From CAYLLN01 sp036496265 (lineage in GTDB: Bacteria > Planctomycetota > Planctomycetia > Pirellulales > Pirellulaceae), in the NCBI GenBank assembly GCA_036496265.1, contig DASXLL010000376.1, forward strand, positions 1 to 42,370: a stretch of DNA of 42,370 nt, in the 5' to 3' direction. Positions 1 to 7,652 of this stretch are shown one piece after another. Below the pieces are notes generated by a model that had not been told where the DNA came from, made no database searches, and was given only the letters and a program-made list of their open reading frames with translations. Both the position numbers and the translations under genes were made by a program. Position 1 is the stretch's first letter; each line of letters opens with the position of its first letter.

Positions 1-589
1 ACTTACTCAGGAAACCGCTTTTCTGACCCGATACGTGTCCGTAGCCCCACGGCCGCGCGAGACCTGTGAGGGGTCTTCGCGGGCCGTTGGTCTCACCTTA
101 ACCAACCCCAAAACCTGTCCAACAATTGGGGTCCACCTCACCGCACTATCCCACCATTTTTTCAAAAAAACTAGCCATGCGTAAACGATGCATAAGCCAG
201 GCATACGATGCATAAAATCCAACCTCCAAAAGCGACGCAACATGATACTAAACAAGTGTTTAGTTATAACGGCGTCGCAAAAACTTTTTAATTCCGCATG
301 CATATGCGTAGAGGTTTAATCCCCCCACAAAAGAACACAATAGAAAACCATCACGTCAGCACTGCCAATTACGAGCACCCGCCCACCCAAAACACTTGCC
401 TTTCACGCCCCCCCAAACTGTCCAGCACGAACCGAAAAACAGGACCGCGCAAACAACGCACAGGATCCTCGCAATCCGATCTTCTTTGCTTCCTTTGCTG
501 CCTTCTGTTCAAAAATCCGTGTCACCCGCGTTCATCCGCGGCCACAATTATCCTTTTTGGTTGCCGTGATGCCGCGCTGGGGCTTCCGC
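1..589. other. Non-coding region with operator-like repeats
   Basis: I see no credible gene here; the open frames have no recognisable domain and unlikely composition. The first 330 bases are visibly more AT-rich than the rest of the window. They hold an imperfect hairpin (CGCGAGACC against GGTCTTCGCG, 56-81), two direct copies of ACGATGCATAA (185-195 and 205-215, 20-bp period), and a perfect inverted repeat, ACTAAACA and TGTTTAGT around AG (247-264). The two-turn spacing of the direct repeats and the symmetric site look like regulator binding sites, but no adjacent start codon is visible that they would serve. A separate tandem-word element lies at 485-542. Confidence 0.4.
485..542. repeat. 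Short tandem-word intergenic repeat
   Basis: TTTGCTTCC is followed directly by TTTGCTGCC (485-502). After a short spacer come three related words: ATCCGTGTC, ACCCGCGTTC and ATCCGCGGC (515-542). This layout, short degenerate words repeated two or three times, matches dispersed intergenic repeats of environmental bacteria. It sits 47 bases beyond the stop of the carbamoyltransferase operon. Confidence 0.45.
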
Positions 590-1282
590 TCAAAACAGCG
601 GATAAATAAACGGCGCGAGCACCGAGCTTTGCACGATGAACAGCACCAGGCCCAAGATGAGGAGCAAAATCAAAATCGGCAGCAGAATGTAATTGCCGCG
701 GCGGAAGAAAAAGCCGATGACGCCGGCCAGGAGCATTGGCAAGCCGCGGTAACGAGCGTTGGCAGCCGCTGGCGTGTCGTCCGCAGTTAGGTCGATGGTT
801 TGCCAAGACGAAGACGACTTCGCCGGCTGATCGGTCCAGCGATAGAAACCGGTCGTCTGCCGCCGCGAAAATCGACTGGCCGGCCACAGCAGCAGGTAAT
901 AGACAGCTGTCAGCAATACCGTCATCACCACGTGCCCTTGCCAGCGAGCGACTGTCATCCATATTCGCTCCGGCCAGATCAGCGCTTGCGGCAGAACGAC
1001 GGCTGCAGCCAGATGCAGACAGCCGAGCACCATCAACGAGCACCACAGCCAATCGAAGCGGCTTTTGACGCAGAAAAAGAGAAACCCGGCGACGAGCGCC
1101 AGAATCCAACCGATCGTCAGGCCATAAACGATCAACCGGCGGATTTCGGCCGCTTCGCGGCGCAGCGCAAGCTGCTGCAGGTAGCCGGAGCGCGGCGGTA
1201 GCTCACTCGCGGGCATCGAAATTGGATTGTGGCCCGCAGCTTCAATCGAGCTCGAAGCGGCGGAGCCAGGCGGCACGCTCAT
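590..1282 (-). CDS. Fused SxtJ-like / SxtK (DUF5989)-like membrane protein
   Basis: A 230-residue membrane protein and the last gene of the minus-strand operon. Its start lies 41 bp inside the carbamoyltransferase gene, so the two are probably translationally coupled. A soluble N-terminus of about 50 residues is followed by hydrophobic segments near 51-71, 79-99 and 116-134, which resemble the SxtJ family. After a polar stretch the C-terminus (about 186-230) reads like a complete DUF5989/SxtK protein: FFFRRGNY, a hydrophobic segment, then VQSSVLAPFIYPLF. In other bacteria SxtJ and DUF5989 are normally two separate small genes beside a carbamoyltransferase, so this is a fusion. Molecular function is unknown in both families. 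A membrane partner of the carbamoyltransferase or of the glycan exporter is inferred from context only. Confidence 0.75.
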   Translation of the reverse strand: MSVPPGSAASSSIEAAGHNPISMPASELPPRSGYLQQLALRREAAEIRRLIVYGLTIGWILALVAGFLFFCVKSRFDWLWCSLMVLGCLHLAAAVVLPQALIWPERIWMTVARWQGHVVMTVLLTAVYYLLLWPASRFSRRQTTGFYRWTDQPAKSSSSWQTIDLTADDTPAAANARYRGLPMLLAGVIGFFFRRGNYILLPILILLLILGLVLFIVQSSVLAPFIYPLF

Positions 1283-3074
1283 GATCCGTAAATGGTTTGT
1301 TTTGTTGTTTTTCGCGAGACAAAAAGCGATTTCCGATAACGAGGCAATCGATTTCCGTCGCCATGAAACAGCGATACGCGTCTTCAGCCGTGTTCACGAT
1401 CGGCTCGCCGCGGACGTTGAACGAAGTGTTGATAATCACACCGCAATTCGCTCGCTCGCAAAACCGTGACAGCACGCCGTGCATGAACGGATTGCGTGCC
1501 GGATCAACCGTTTGCACGCGGGCCGAATAATCGACGTGCGTGACGGCTGGAATGTCCGAACGAGTTATTTTCAGCAAGTCGATGCCCGTCTTTCCCGCCG
1601 CATCCGCCGCCGCCCGTCGATGCTGATTGCTCACCGGATAGACCAGCAGCATGTACGGGCTTTCCTGACGAAGGTCGAAGTAGTCACTTGCTTCGTCCGC
1701 CAGCACCATCGGCGCGAACGGCCGAAACCCCTCGCGGAATTTGATTTTCAGATTCATGTGCGACTGCATCGACGCGCTGCGGGCGTCGCCCAGAATCGAT
1801 CGGGCGCCAAGCGCTCGCGGACCAAACTCCATCCGCCCGCGCGCCACCGCCACGACTTTGCCAGTCTCGATCGATTCCGCAATCCGCGTTTGCAGCTCAT
1901 CGTCTTCAAGTTCGTCCCAAGTCGCCCCCAGCCGACGCAGAACGGCATCGTCCGAATTCGATCGCGCTGGAATATCCGGTCCCAGGAACGCCCCCCGCAT
2001 CGCATCCGGCGATTGAACCACTCGCGGCTGACCAAGCTGGTGATGCCAAAACCACAATGCCGCTCCCAATGCACCACCCGCATCCCCCGCCGCCGGCTGC
2101 GTCCACAACGACCGAAACGGCCCTTCACTCGACAGCCGGCCCGTTGCCACGCAATTCAGCGCCACGCCGCCCGCCAACACCAGATTGTCGAGTTTCGTCC
2201 GCTCATGAACATATCGCCCCATCCGCAAAATGGCCTCATCAACCACCGCCTGAACGCTCGCCGCAATATCCATCTCGCGCTGCGTGATTTTCGATTCCGG
2301 CGAGCGTGGCGGCCCACCAAACAAGCGATGAAACCGCTCGCTCGTCATCGTCAGGCCCGTGACGTAATTGAAATACTCCTGATTCAGAATCAGGCTGCCG
2401 TCGTCGTGCATCCTCACGACTTTGCTCAGGATTTCATCGGCGTATCGCGGCTGTCCGTACGGCGCAAGGCCCATCAGCTTGTATTCGCCGCTGTTGATTT
2501 TGAACCCGCAGTAATACGTGAATGCCGAATACAACAGGCCCAGCGAATTCGGAAACCGCATCTCCTCGCACAACTCGATTGCGTTGCCGCGGCCAATGCC
2601 CCACGTCGCCGTGGACCATTCACCCACGCCATCAATCGTCAGAATTGCCGCCTCTTCGTATGGAGACGGAAAAAAAGCGCTCGCCGCATGCGACAGATGA
2701 TGCGTGCCAAACCAAATCCGCCGTCGAATGCCCAGCTCGTGCGCGATTTCGCGTTCCAGCCAGAGCTTGCTCGTCAGCCAAGGCGGCATCGAGCTCAAAA
2801 AACTTCGCAGCCCACGCGGAGCCGTCGCCAAATAACTCGTCAGCAGCCGTTCGAATTTCACCACCGGCTGCTCGTAAAACACAACATGATCGATCTCGTC
2901 GATCGACAACCCCGCATCATCGAGGCACCAACCGATCGCATGATGCGGAAAGCCCGCGTCCCCTTTGACCCGCGTGAACCGCTCCTCCTGCGCCGCATTT
3001 ACAATCCGGCCGTCTTCGACCAGCGCCGCCGCCGAATCGTGGTAGTAAGCGGAGATGCCGAGAATTCGCGTCAT
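1242..3074 (-). CDS. O-carbamoyltransferase (NodU/CmcH/TobZ family)
   Basis: A 610-residue enzyme of the family that makes carbamoyl-adenylate from carbamoyl phosphate and ATP and passes the carbamoyl group to a hydroxyl, usually on a sugar or secondary metabolite. The N-terminal Kae1-like domain starts with GISAYYHDSAAAL (His12) and has metal-binding HHLSHA (His125, His129) and LTIDGVGEW at 145-153. The middle has AGGVALNCVATG and EFGPRALGARSIL. The C-terminal transferase part ends with INTSFNVRGEPIV and the IDCLVIGNRFL region. Length fits the family (about 550-620). It overlaps the upstream SGNH gene by 4 bp (ATGA) and the downstream SxtJ/K-like gene by 41 bp. Neighbouring flippase, SGNH and glycosyltransferase genes point to carbamoylation of a surface glycan; the real acceptor cannot be read from sequence. 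Confidence 0.95.
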   Translation of the reverse strand: MTRILGISAYYHDSAAALVEDGRIVNAAQEERFTRVKGDAGFPHHAIGWCLDDAGLSIDEIDHVVFYEQPVVKFERLLTSYLATAPRGLRSFLSSMPPWLTSKLWLEREIAHELGIRRRIWFGTHHLSHAASAFFPSPYEEAAILTIDGVGEWSTATWGIGRGNAIELCEEMRFPNSLGLLYSAFTYYCGFKINSGEYKLMGLAPYGQPRYADEILSKVVRMHDDGSLILNQEYFNYVTGLTMTSERFHRLFGGPPRSPESKITQREMDIAASVQAVVDEAILRMGRYVHERTKLDNLVLAGGVALNCVATGRLSSEGPFRSLWTQPAAGDAGGALGAALWFWHHQLGQPRVVQSPDAMRGAFLGPDIPARSNSDDAVLRRLGATWDELEDDELQTRIAESIETGKVVAVARGRMEFGPRALGARSILGDARSASMQSHMNLKIKFREGFRPFAPMVLADEASDYFDLRQESPYMLLVYPVSNQHRRAAADAAGKTGIDLLKITRSDIPAVTHVDYSARVQTVDPARNPFMHGVLSRFCERANCGVIINTSFNVRGEPIVNTAEDAYRCFMATEIDCLVIGNRFLSREKQQNKPFTDHERAAWLRRFELD

Positions 3075-4615
3075 CGATTGCTCGCGATCTCGGCAGACGT
3101 AAAACTCAGGCCCAGTTTCCGATCCGTGCCGCGAAATTCAGCCGTTATCCGCAGAGCGCTAAGTCTCCGTGCTGCAATATTGGCCGGCATGCGAAACGAA
3201 TGCGACTCGGCTGCCGCTGGCTTCAATTCGTGCCAATCGTCTTTTTCGAACTGCTCCTCGGGTTGCAGCAATGCCCACACTCGCGCGGATTTTAGGTCAG
3301 CTCCGGTTAATCTGAATTCTTCAATCGGCATGGGAAACCGAAGGGCAATCAAGGCGGCCGGCGGCGCAGGTAATTGCAACATACGATCCGTCGTCGCCGG
3401 ATAATCAAGTTCAAACTCACCGTCGCTAATTTGCCGCACACTCAAATCATCCGGCAGCCAATCATTGATCACCAGTTCATGCGGCTTCAGCGTGTTTTTC
3501 GGTCCTAATAGCTCTTGCCACGTTTTCTCCAAATAATCAGCCGCCTGACAAGCAAAAAAATGCGTCGCGGTTGGCCCAGGATGGCTGTCCGCGGGATTGA
3601 TTCCCCATTTAAGCGACTCCGGCCCGCTCGCGGGCGCATCGCCATACCGTCGAACGAAGTCGTCCAACGTATTCAAAACCTGAACTCCGGCCGCTCGCCA
3701 CAGCGGCAGCACCGGGGCATAACGCGGCTCGAAATACTCGCGCCCGGGAAAGTGGGGTAAGGTCACGAGGACCGTCGGAATTCGTGACTCCCTAAGAAAA
3801 TCGCCAACTTGGTCAACAGTCTGTCGATAGCGAGCAAAATTCTCACCCTCCAAGAGCTTCAACTCCCAATCCGGATACGCATACCCATATTCAGGCCCCG
3901 TATATTGTGCCGCCAGTTTGTCCCCTCGCAGCGATTCGAATTTGAACGTCAGACTGGGCAACAACCACTTCAGCCGTCTGCGAATCCGCTGTCCGTACGG
4001 CGGCCGATCCTGCGAATCGAAAATCTGTCGGACTACCTTCTCATCCGGATCGTTCGTAACGTACCCCCAAATCACCACATCGGGCTTCATTTCGGGAATT
4101 AGCTCGCGAGCACAATCGAGCTGCCGGTGCGTGGACCAGCCGGGTTGACCGACGGCGAGAACCTCGACGCTGCGGTATCCGCGGCGCTCGAGCTCGATGG
4201 CCAGTTGCCGCCACCAGAGATGGTTGAGCGTGATGTATGGCGGTCCCCAGACAAACGAATCGCCAATGACGAGAATTTTTCTAGGGCGCTCTACGGCAGG
4301 ATCGGATGGTCGATCTTCGTATAGCGGCTGACCGAGCCAATGCCGCGGCTCGCATTCATTCGTCGTCGTTTTTCGACGATCGTTTTCCTCGACGATCTTG
4401 TTGTGCAGCGCCCATTGCTGGCCAGCGGTCCAGCCGCCGCGTTCCAGCGAACCAAGCACGAAGCGGTCAACGGCCAGTAGCAGGCCGAAGACGACTGCCA
4501 GTGATGCGAAGCCGTAGGCGACTCCACGCAACGGCAGAACGTAATACGTCTGGCGGCCGACCTTGATTCGGCCCAGCGAATGGACGGCTTTCGGCGGCGA
4601 ATTCACGTCAGTCAC
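3071..4615 (-). CDS. Membrane-anchored SGNH/GDSL hydrolase (SxtL-like position)
   Basis: A 514-residue protein with one N-terminal membrane anchor (about 31-56) and an SGNH domain. The nucleophile block is VIGDS (Ser120), followed by the glycine block VGQPGWST (about 155-162), YVTND (Asn188) and a late PADSHPG with Asp343 and His345. The D-x-H spacing resembles AlgJ/AlgX- and PatB-type sugar O-acyl esterases or transferases more than classical lipases. The last 130 residues look beta-rich and may bind carbohydrate. It overlaps the flippase gene by 8 bp and the carbamoyltransferase by 4 bp, so it is certainly in the operon. The sxt clusters also carry a GDSL protein (SxtL) near SxtI, J and K. 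Inferred role: editing or adding an acyl or carbamoyl group on a glycan at the outer face of the inner membrane. Confidence 0.85.
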   Translation of the reverse strand: MTDVNSPPKAVHSLGRIKVGRQTYYVLPLRGVAYGFASLAVVFGLLLAVDRFVLGSLERGGWTAGQQWALHNKIVEENDRRKTTTNECEPRHWLGQPLYEDRPSDPAVERPRKILVIGDSFVWGPPYITLNHLWWRQLAIELERRGYRSVEVLAVGQPGWSTHRQLDCARELIPEMKPDVVIWGYVTNDPDEKVVRQIFDSQDRPPYGQRIRRRLKWLLPSLTFKFESLRGDKLAAQYTGPEYGYAYPDWELKLLEGENFARYRQTVDQVGDFLRESRIPTVLVTLPHFPGREYFEPRYAPVLPLWRAAGVQVLNTLDDFVRRYGDAPASGPESLKWGINPADSHPGPTATHFFACQAADYLEKTWQELLGPKNTLKPHELVINDWLPDDLSVRQISDGEFELDYPATTDRMLQLPAPPAALIALRFPMPIEEFRLTGADLKSARVWALLQPEEQFEKDDWHELKPAAAESHSFRMPANIAARRLSALRITAEFRGTDRKLGLSFTSAEIASNR

Positions 4616-6179
4616 GCACTCCGCTGTAGATCAACAATTGCCGCAGCAGTTTTTGGGAAAACGGATCGCCCATAAGCCACGTCACGGCGACATAGGTCGT
4701 TGCCGCGATTGCCGCCGCGGCTAGCACCGCGGCCGGCACCGGCAGTCGAACAACAACCCCCGCAACGAGGCAAGCAGCGAGCGTGCCAATTGCCGCACGG
4801 CCGAATTCCCGCAGCGTGCCAGCCAGCATATCTGGTCCCAGCCGAGCGAGCAAAATGACGAGCAGCACGCCTGCATTCAACGCATAGTAGGCGGACGTTG
4901 CTGCAACGAGACCGGCGGCTGCATACGGTCCCACTAGTACAAACTTGAGTGCGGCAGACAGTGCGAAAACGATGGCACAAACGGCGACCGGCGCCAACGT
5001 GTTGTGCTGGGCATAAAAAGTTCGTGAGAGAAGATCGCCCAGGCCCGCGCCGAAAATCGCGCCCACGTATAGTGCAACAAGCAAGGCGACGGCCGTGGCG
5101 TCCGCGGTGGTGAAACGCCCGTGTTCGAAAAGCATGCTTACGACAGGTTGCGCAAACGCGGCGAGGCCGACGCACACGGGGACCATTAAGTACACGAAAA
5201 AGCGGATCGCATGAGCCAGCTCAGCGCTGAGCTCGTGCCGGCGGTTAGCGGCCGCATGAGCCGCGATGGCCGGGAAAGCGACCACGGACAGGCCGCTGGT
5301 TCCGATCAGCATCAGGGCGTTAATGATACGCCAGGCGTAGCCCATGTGGGCCAGGCTACCGGTGGCGAGCTGCGAGCCGAGATACCGATCCAGCAGTGGA
5401 TCCAGTCGCCAGAAAAGCGACGCAATAAATAATGGCAGCAGCAACTTGACGGCTCGACTGAAATGTGGCTGCGCGGATACGGCACCTTCACGGCCGCGAA
5501 CGAACGTTTTGAAGAAGAAAGGCAACAGCAGCGCGACGGTTGTCGCGGCGCCGGCGACGACACCCCAGCCGACGGCATTAATGCCCTGATGCTCATGAAG
5601 CAAGAGAACGTAGGCCAGCGTGATGATGGTCCCGACAACGCCCGCGAGCGCCGGGGCGGCGAAACGCCGATAGGCATGAAAAACGGCGTTCAAATAAGCG
5701 ATCAACGTGTTTGCCAATATGAGCGGCGATAAGATCCGTATGAGTGTGGCGGTCATTTGGCGTTCATCGGCGCCAAAGCCGGGGCATAGAAACGCGACGA
5801 GCGGTTCCGCCGCAACCGCGACGATACTAGTGACGGCAATCGAGATTGCGGCTAGCCAAATGCCAAGCTGCGAGACGACCGCGGCTGCGCGGCCCTCATC
5901 GCCGGCGGCGCGTAGTTGCGCAACGATGGGCACCAGCACGTAGGCGAGCGAGCCGGCGAGGATCGTGGCGATAACGACCGGTGGGGCGAGAGCCGAGACA
6001 TAAGCGTCCATTTCAGCCGCGGCGCCGAAGTATTTGGCCAAAACCAATTGTGTCGCGAATTGCAGCAGAAGCTGGCAGCCGGTGAGGGTGGTTACCACTG
6101 CGACCGAGCGCAGGGAGGTTTGTGGCTGGGTGGGTTGGCTAAGCGAGCCGGCCTCGATCGAGGTTTCCGTGGTACTCAA
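4608..6179 (-). CDS. MurJ/MviN-family lipid-linked glycan flippase, probably not the lipid II flippase
   Basis: A 523-residue polytopic membrane protein with about 14 hydrophobic segments and the MVF fold. The N-terminal AKYFGAAAEMDAYV aligns with the MurJ ARIFGAGMATDAFF block, and a CPGFG motif follows the fourth helix. Aligned by eye without gaps to E. coli MurJ (offset 19), the conserved Asp39 is kept (Asp58). The substrate-cavity residues Arg18, Arg24, Asp25 and Arg52 correspond to Leu37, Thr43, Gln44 and Ala71. Loss of these charges argues for a different lipid-linked substrate, probably an exopolysaccharide or O-antigen-like unit. It is the first gene of the minus-strand operon and overlaps the SGNH gene by 8 bp. 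The upstream gap carries an inverted repeat rather than a clear promoter. Confidence 0.85.
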   Translation of the reverse strand: MSTTETSIEAGSLSQPTQPQTSLRSVAVVTTLTGCQLLLQFATQLVLAKYFGAAAEMDAYVSALAPPVVIATILAGSLAYVLVPIVAQLRAAGDEGRAAAVVSQLGIWLAAISIAVTSIVAVAAEPLVAFLCPGFGADERQMTATLIRILSPLILANTLIAYLNAVFHAYRRFAAPALAGVVGTIITLAYVLLLHEHQGINAVGWGVVAGAATTVALLLPFFFKTFVRGREGAVSAQPHFSRAVKLLLPLFIASLFWRLDPLLDRYLGSQLATGSLAHMGYAWRIINALMLIGTSGLSVVAFPAIAAHAAANRRHELSAELAHAIRFFVYLMVPVCVGLAAFAQPVVSMLFEHGRFTTADATAVALLVALYVGAIFGAGLGDLLSRTFYAQHNTLAPVAVCAIVFALSAALKFVLVGPYAAAGLVAATSAYYALNAGVLLVILLARLGPDMLAGTLREFGRAAIGTLAACLVAGVVVRLPVPAAVLAAAAIAATTYVAVTWLMGDPFSQKLLRQLLIYSGVRD

Positions 6180-6192
6180 TGGATGGAAAGGC

Positions 6193-6335
6193 CGAGAATG
6201 AGCAAGATGAAGATTAAGAAGACGAGTAGGAGCAGGACTAAGAGCAAGAACTCTTGCTCTTAATCTTTATCCTTCACTCAATTCGAATCATAATCCGAAT
6301 CTTCATACTAATCTTACTCCTTTCGTTGGCGAGAC
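6193..6335. repeat. Purine-rich repeat in inverted arms around an 11-bp hairpin
   Basis: The gap between the divergent flippase and glycosyltransferase genes is filled by degenerate words such as AAGATTAAGA, GACGAGTAGGAG and GAGCAAGA on the plus strand, then the same kind of words on the minus strand. The centre is a perfect hairpin: TAAGAGCAAGA (6239-6249), AC, TCTTGCTCTTA (6252-6262). Similar words recur after the glycosyltransferase gene (7577-7646); ACGAGTAGGAG is identical at 6222-6232 and 7585-7595. The hairpin could also act as a bidirectional structural or regulatory element between the divergent genes. Confidence 0.6.
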
Positions 6336-6363
6336 CTCGTTTACGAAAGGATCTTCCTGCCGT

Positions 6364-7533
6364 ATGGCCAAACCCATTCGCGTTCTCTTCGCGATCGGCG
6401 AAATGTCCGGCGGCGGCAGCCAGCGGCAGTTATTGGAGATCTTGCGGCGGCTCGACCGCGAGCGGTTTCAGCCGCAGTTGTATGCAATTGCCGCGGAGGG
6501 GGAATTGCTGGCCGCTGTGCCCGCGGATGTGCCCGTACACGTCTTTGCGAGGCGACGATCGCAGCGATTGTGGCTGTACCCGGGACAATCGCATCGGGCG
6601 CGGGTCGCGGACTTAGCAGAAGTACTCGCCGAGCAGGAGATTGATGTTCTTTACGACCGCACGTACCACATGACGCTGATCGCCGCTGGGGCGACGCGGC
6701 GACGGCCGACGCCGCGCGTTTCCGTTGTGGTTACCGATCCCAAGCGCGACTTCGAAACGAACCGCGAGCGATTTCGATTAGCGAAACGGCTGCTGTTGAA
6801 ATGGGCGTATCAGACGGCGGATCAGGTCGTAGCCGTTTCAGAGGGCGTCCGCAAGGCGGCTGTTGCCTACTATGGTCTCCTGCCGGGAAAGTCGCTGGCA
6901 TTACATAATTTTTTCGACATTGAGCGGATCGACGGACTGGCGACTCAGCTCCTGCCAGCGACGGAAACGCGGCGCGAAGGGGAATGGTTCGAAATCGTTG
7001 CTTCCGGACGGCTGCATCCGCAAAAAGGCTTCAACTACCTGCTGGAAGCGATCGCCGAGCTCGTCCACCACCGCGTCCGGAAGCAAGTTCAATTGCGAAT
7101 TTTGGGTACGGGGCCGCTGGAATCGGCGTTAAGAGACTGTATAGACAGGCTGAAACTCAACGGGCATGTGACGCTCGCTGGCTATGTCGCAAATCCGCTG
7201 CCTTATTACAAGCAGGCGGATTTGTTTTGTCTTTCGTCCTTATATGAAGGGATGCCGAACGCACTGGTCGAAGCCATGCTGTGCCAGGTTCCGGTTTTGG
7301 CGACCGACTGTCCGAGCGGCCCGGGCGAGATTCTGGCCGGCGGTCGTTATGGTCGGTTGGTGCCACTGGCCAATAGCCGGGCGCTGGCCGATGCGATCGA
7401 CGACGCAATTTTGAACCTGCAGAAGTGGCAAAAAAAAGTTCAGCCGGCGCGGGAACATATTGAACGGACATTTTCGGCGGAGGAAGGCATTCGGCGAATC
7501 GAGAACTTGCTGGCGAGGGTGGCTGGACGGTAA
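6364..7533 (+). CDS. GT4-family glycosyltransferase
   Basis: A 389-residue GT-B retaining glycosyltransferase. The N-terminal Rossmann half opens with IRVLFAIGEMSGGGSQRQLLEILRRL-type acceptor-domain sequence; its Gly-rich loop is at 16-19. The C-terminal donor domain has VASGRLHPQKGF (about 212-223) and the EX7E catalytic motif EGMPNALVE (Glu295 to Glu303), which binds the nucleotide-sugar donor. This is the GT4 family pattern; donor and acceptor are unknown. The ATG at 6364 is preceded by AAGGA (about 6347-6351). It is transcribed away from the flippase-carbamoyltransferase operon and is framed on both sides by related purine-rich repeats. Likely role: adding a sugar to the same lipid-linked glycan at the cytoplasmic face of the membrane. 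Confidence 0.92.
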   Translation: MAKPIRVLFAIGEMSGGGSQRQLLEILRRLDRERFQPQLYAIAAEGELLAAVPADVPVHVFARRRSQRLWLYPGQSHRARVADLAEVLAEQEIDVLYDRTYHMTLIAAGATRRRPTPRVSVVVTDPKRDFETNRERFRLAKRLLLKWAYQTADQVVAVSEGVRKAAVAYYGLLPGKSLALHNFFDIERIDGLATQLLPATETRREGEWFEIVASGRLHPQKGFNYLLEAIAELVHHRVRKQVQLRILGTGPLESALRDCIDRLKLNGHVTLAGYVANPLPYYKQADLFCLSSLYEGMPNALVEAMLCQVPVLATDCPSGPGEILAGGRYGRLVPLANSRALADAIDDAILNLQKWQKKVQPAREHIERTFSAEEGIRRIENLLARVAGR

Positions 7534-7576
7534 CCGTGCGAGTTAGGCGGGGCCATACGGCCGCACAACGCGAGGA

Positions 7577-7646
7577 GAAAGATTACGAGTAGGAGTAAAT
7601 TATGAATGTGTTTAAGCGCAGGTTTGGGATTAAGATGAGGATGGAG
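7577..7646. repeat. Purine-rich repeat related to the one at 6193-6335
   Basis: Words such as AAAGATTACGAGTAGGAG, GATTAAGATGAGG and ATGGAG fill the gap before the first Tad gene. ACGAGTAGGAG (7585-7595) is identical to 6222-6232 on the far side of the glycosyltransferase. The repeat supplies GGAG (7643-7646), which serves as the ribosome site of the next gene. Confidence 0.5.
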
Positions 7647-7652
7647 TAACGA

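Noticed and set aside
7..303. Minus-strand frame of 98 codons at the left edge
   Set aside because: No recognisable family, runs through an AT-rich repeat-bearing area, no ribosome site. Probably chance.
1479..3404. Plus-strand open frame of 641 codons across the carbamoyltransferase gene
   Set aside because: It is antisense to a clear enzyme gene, is rich in Arg, Pro and His, and shows no domain. It is a shadow caused by high GC and codon bias.
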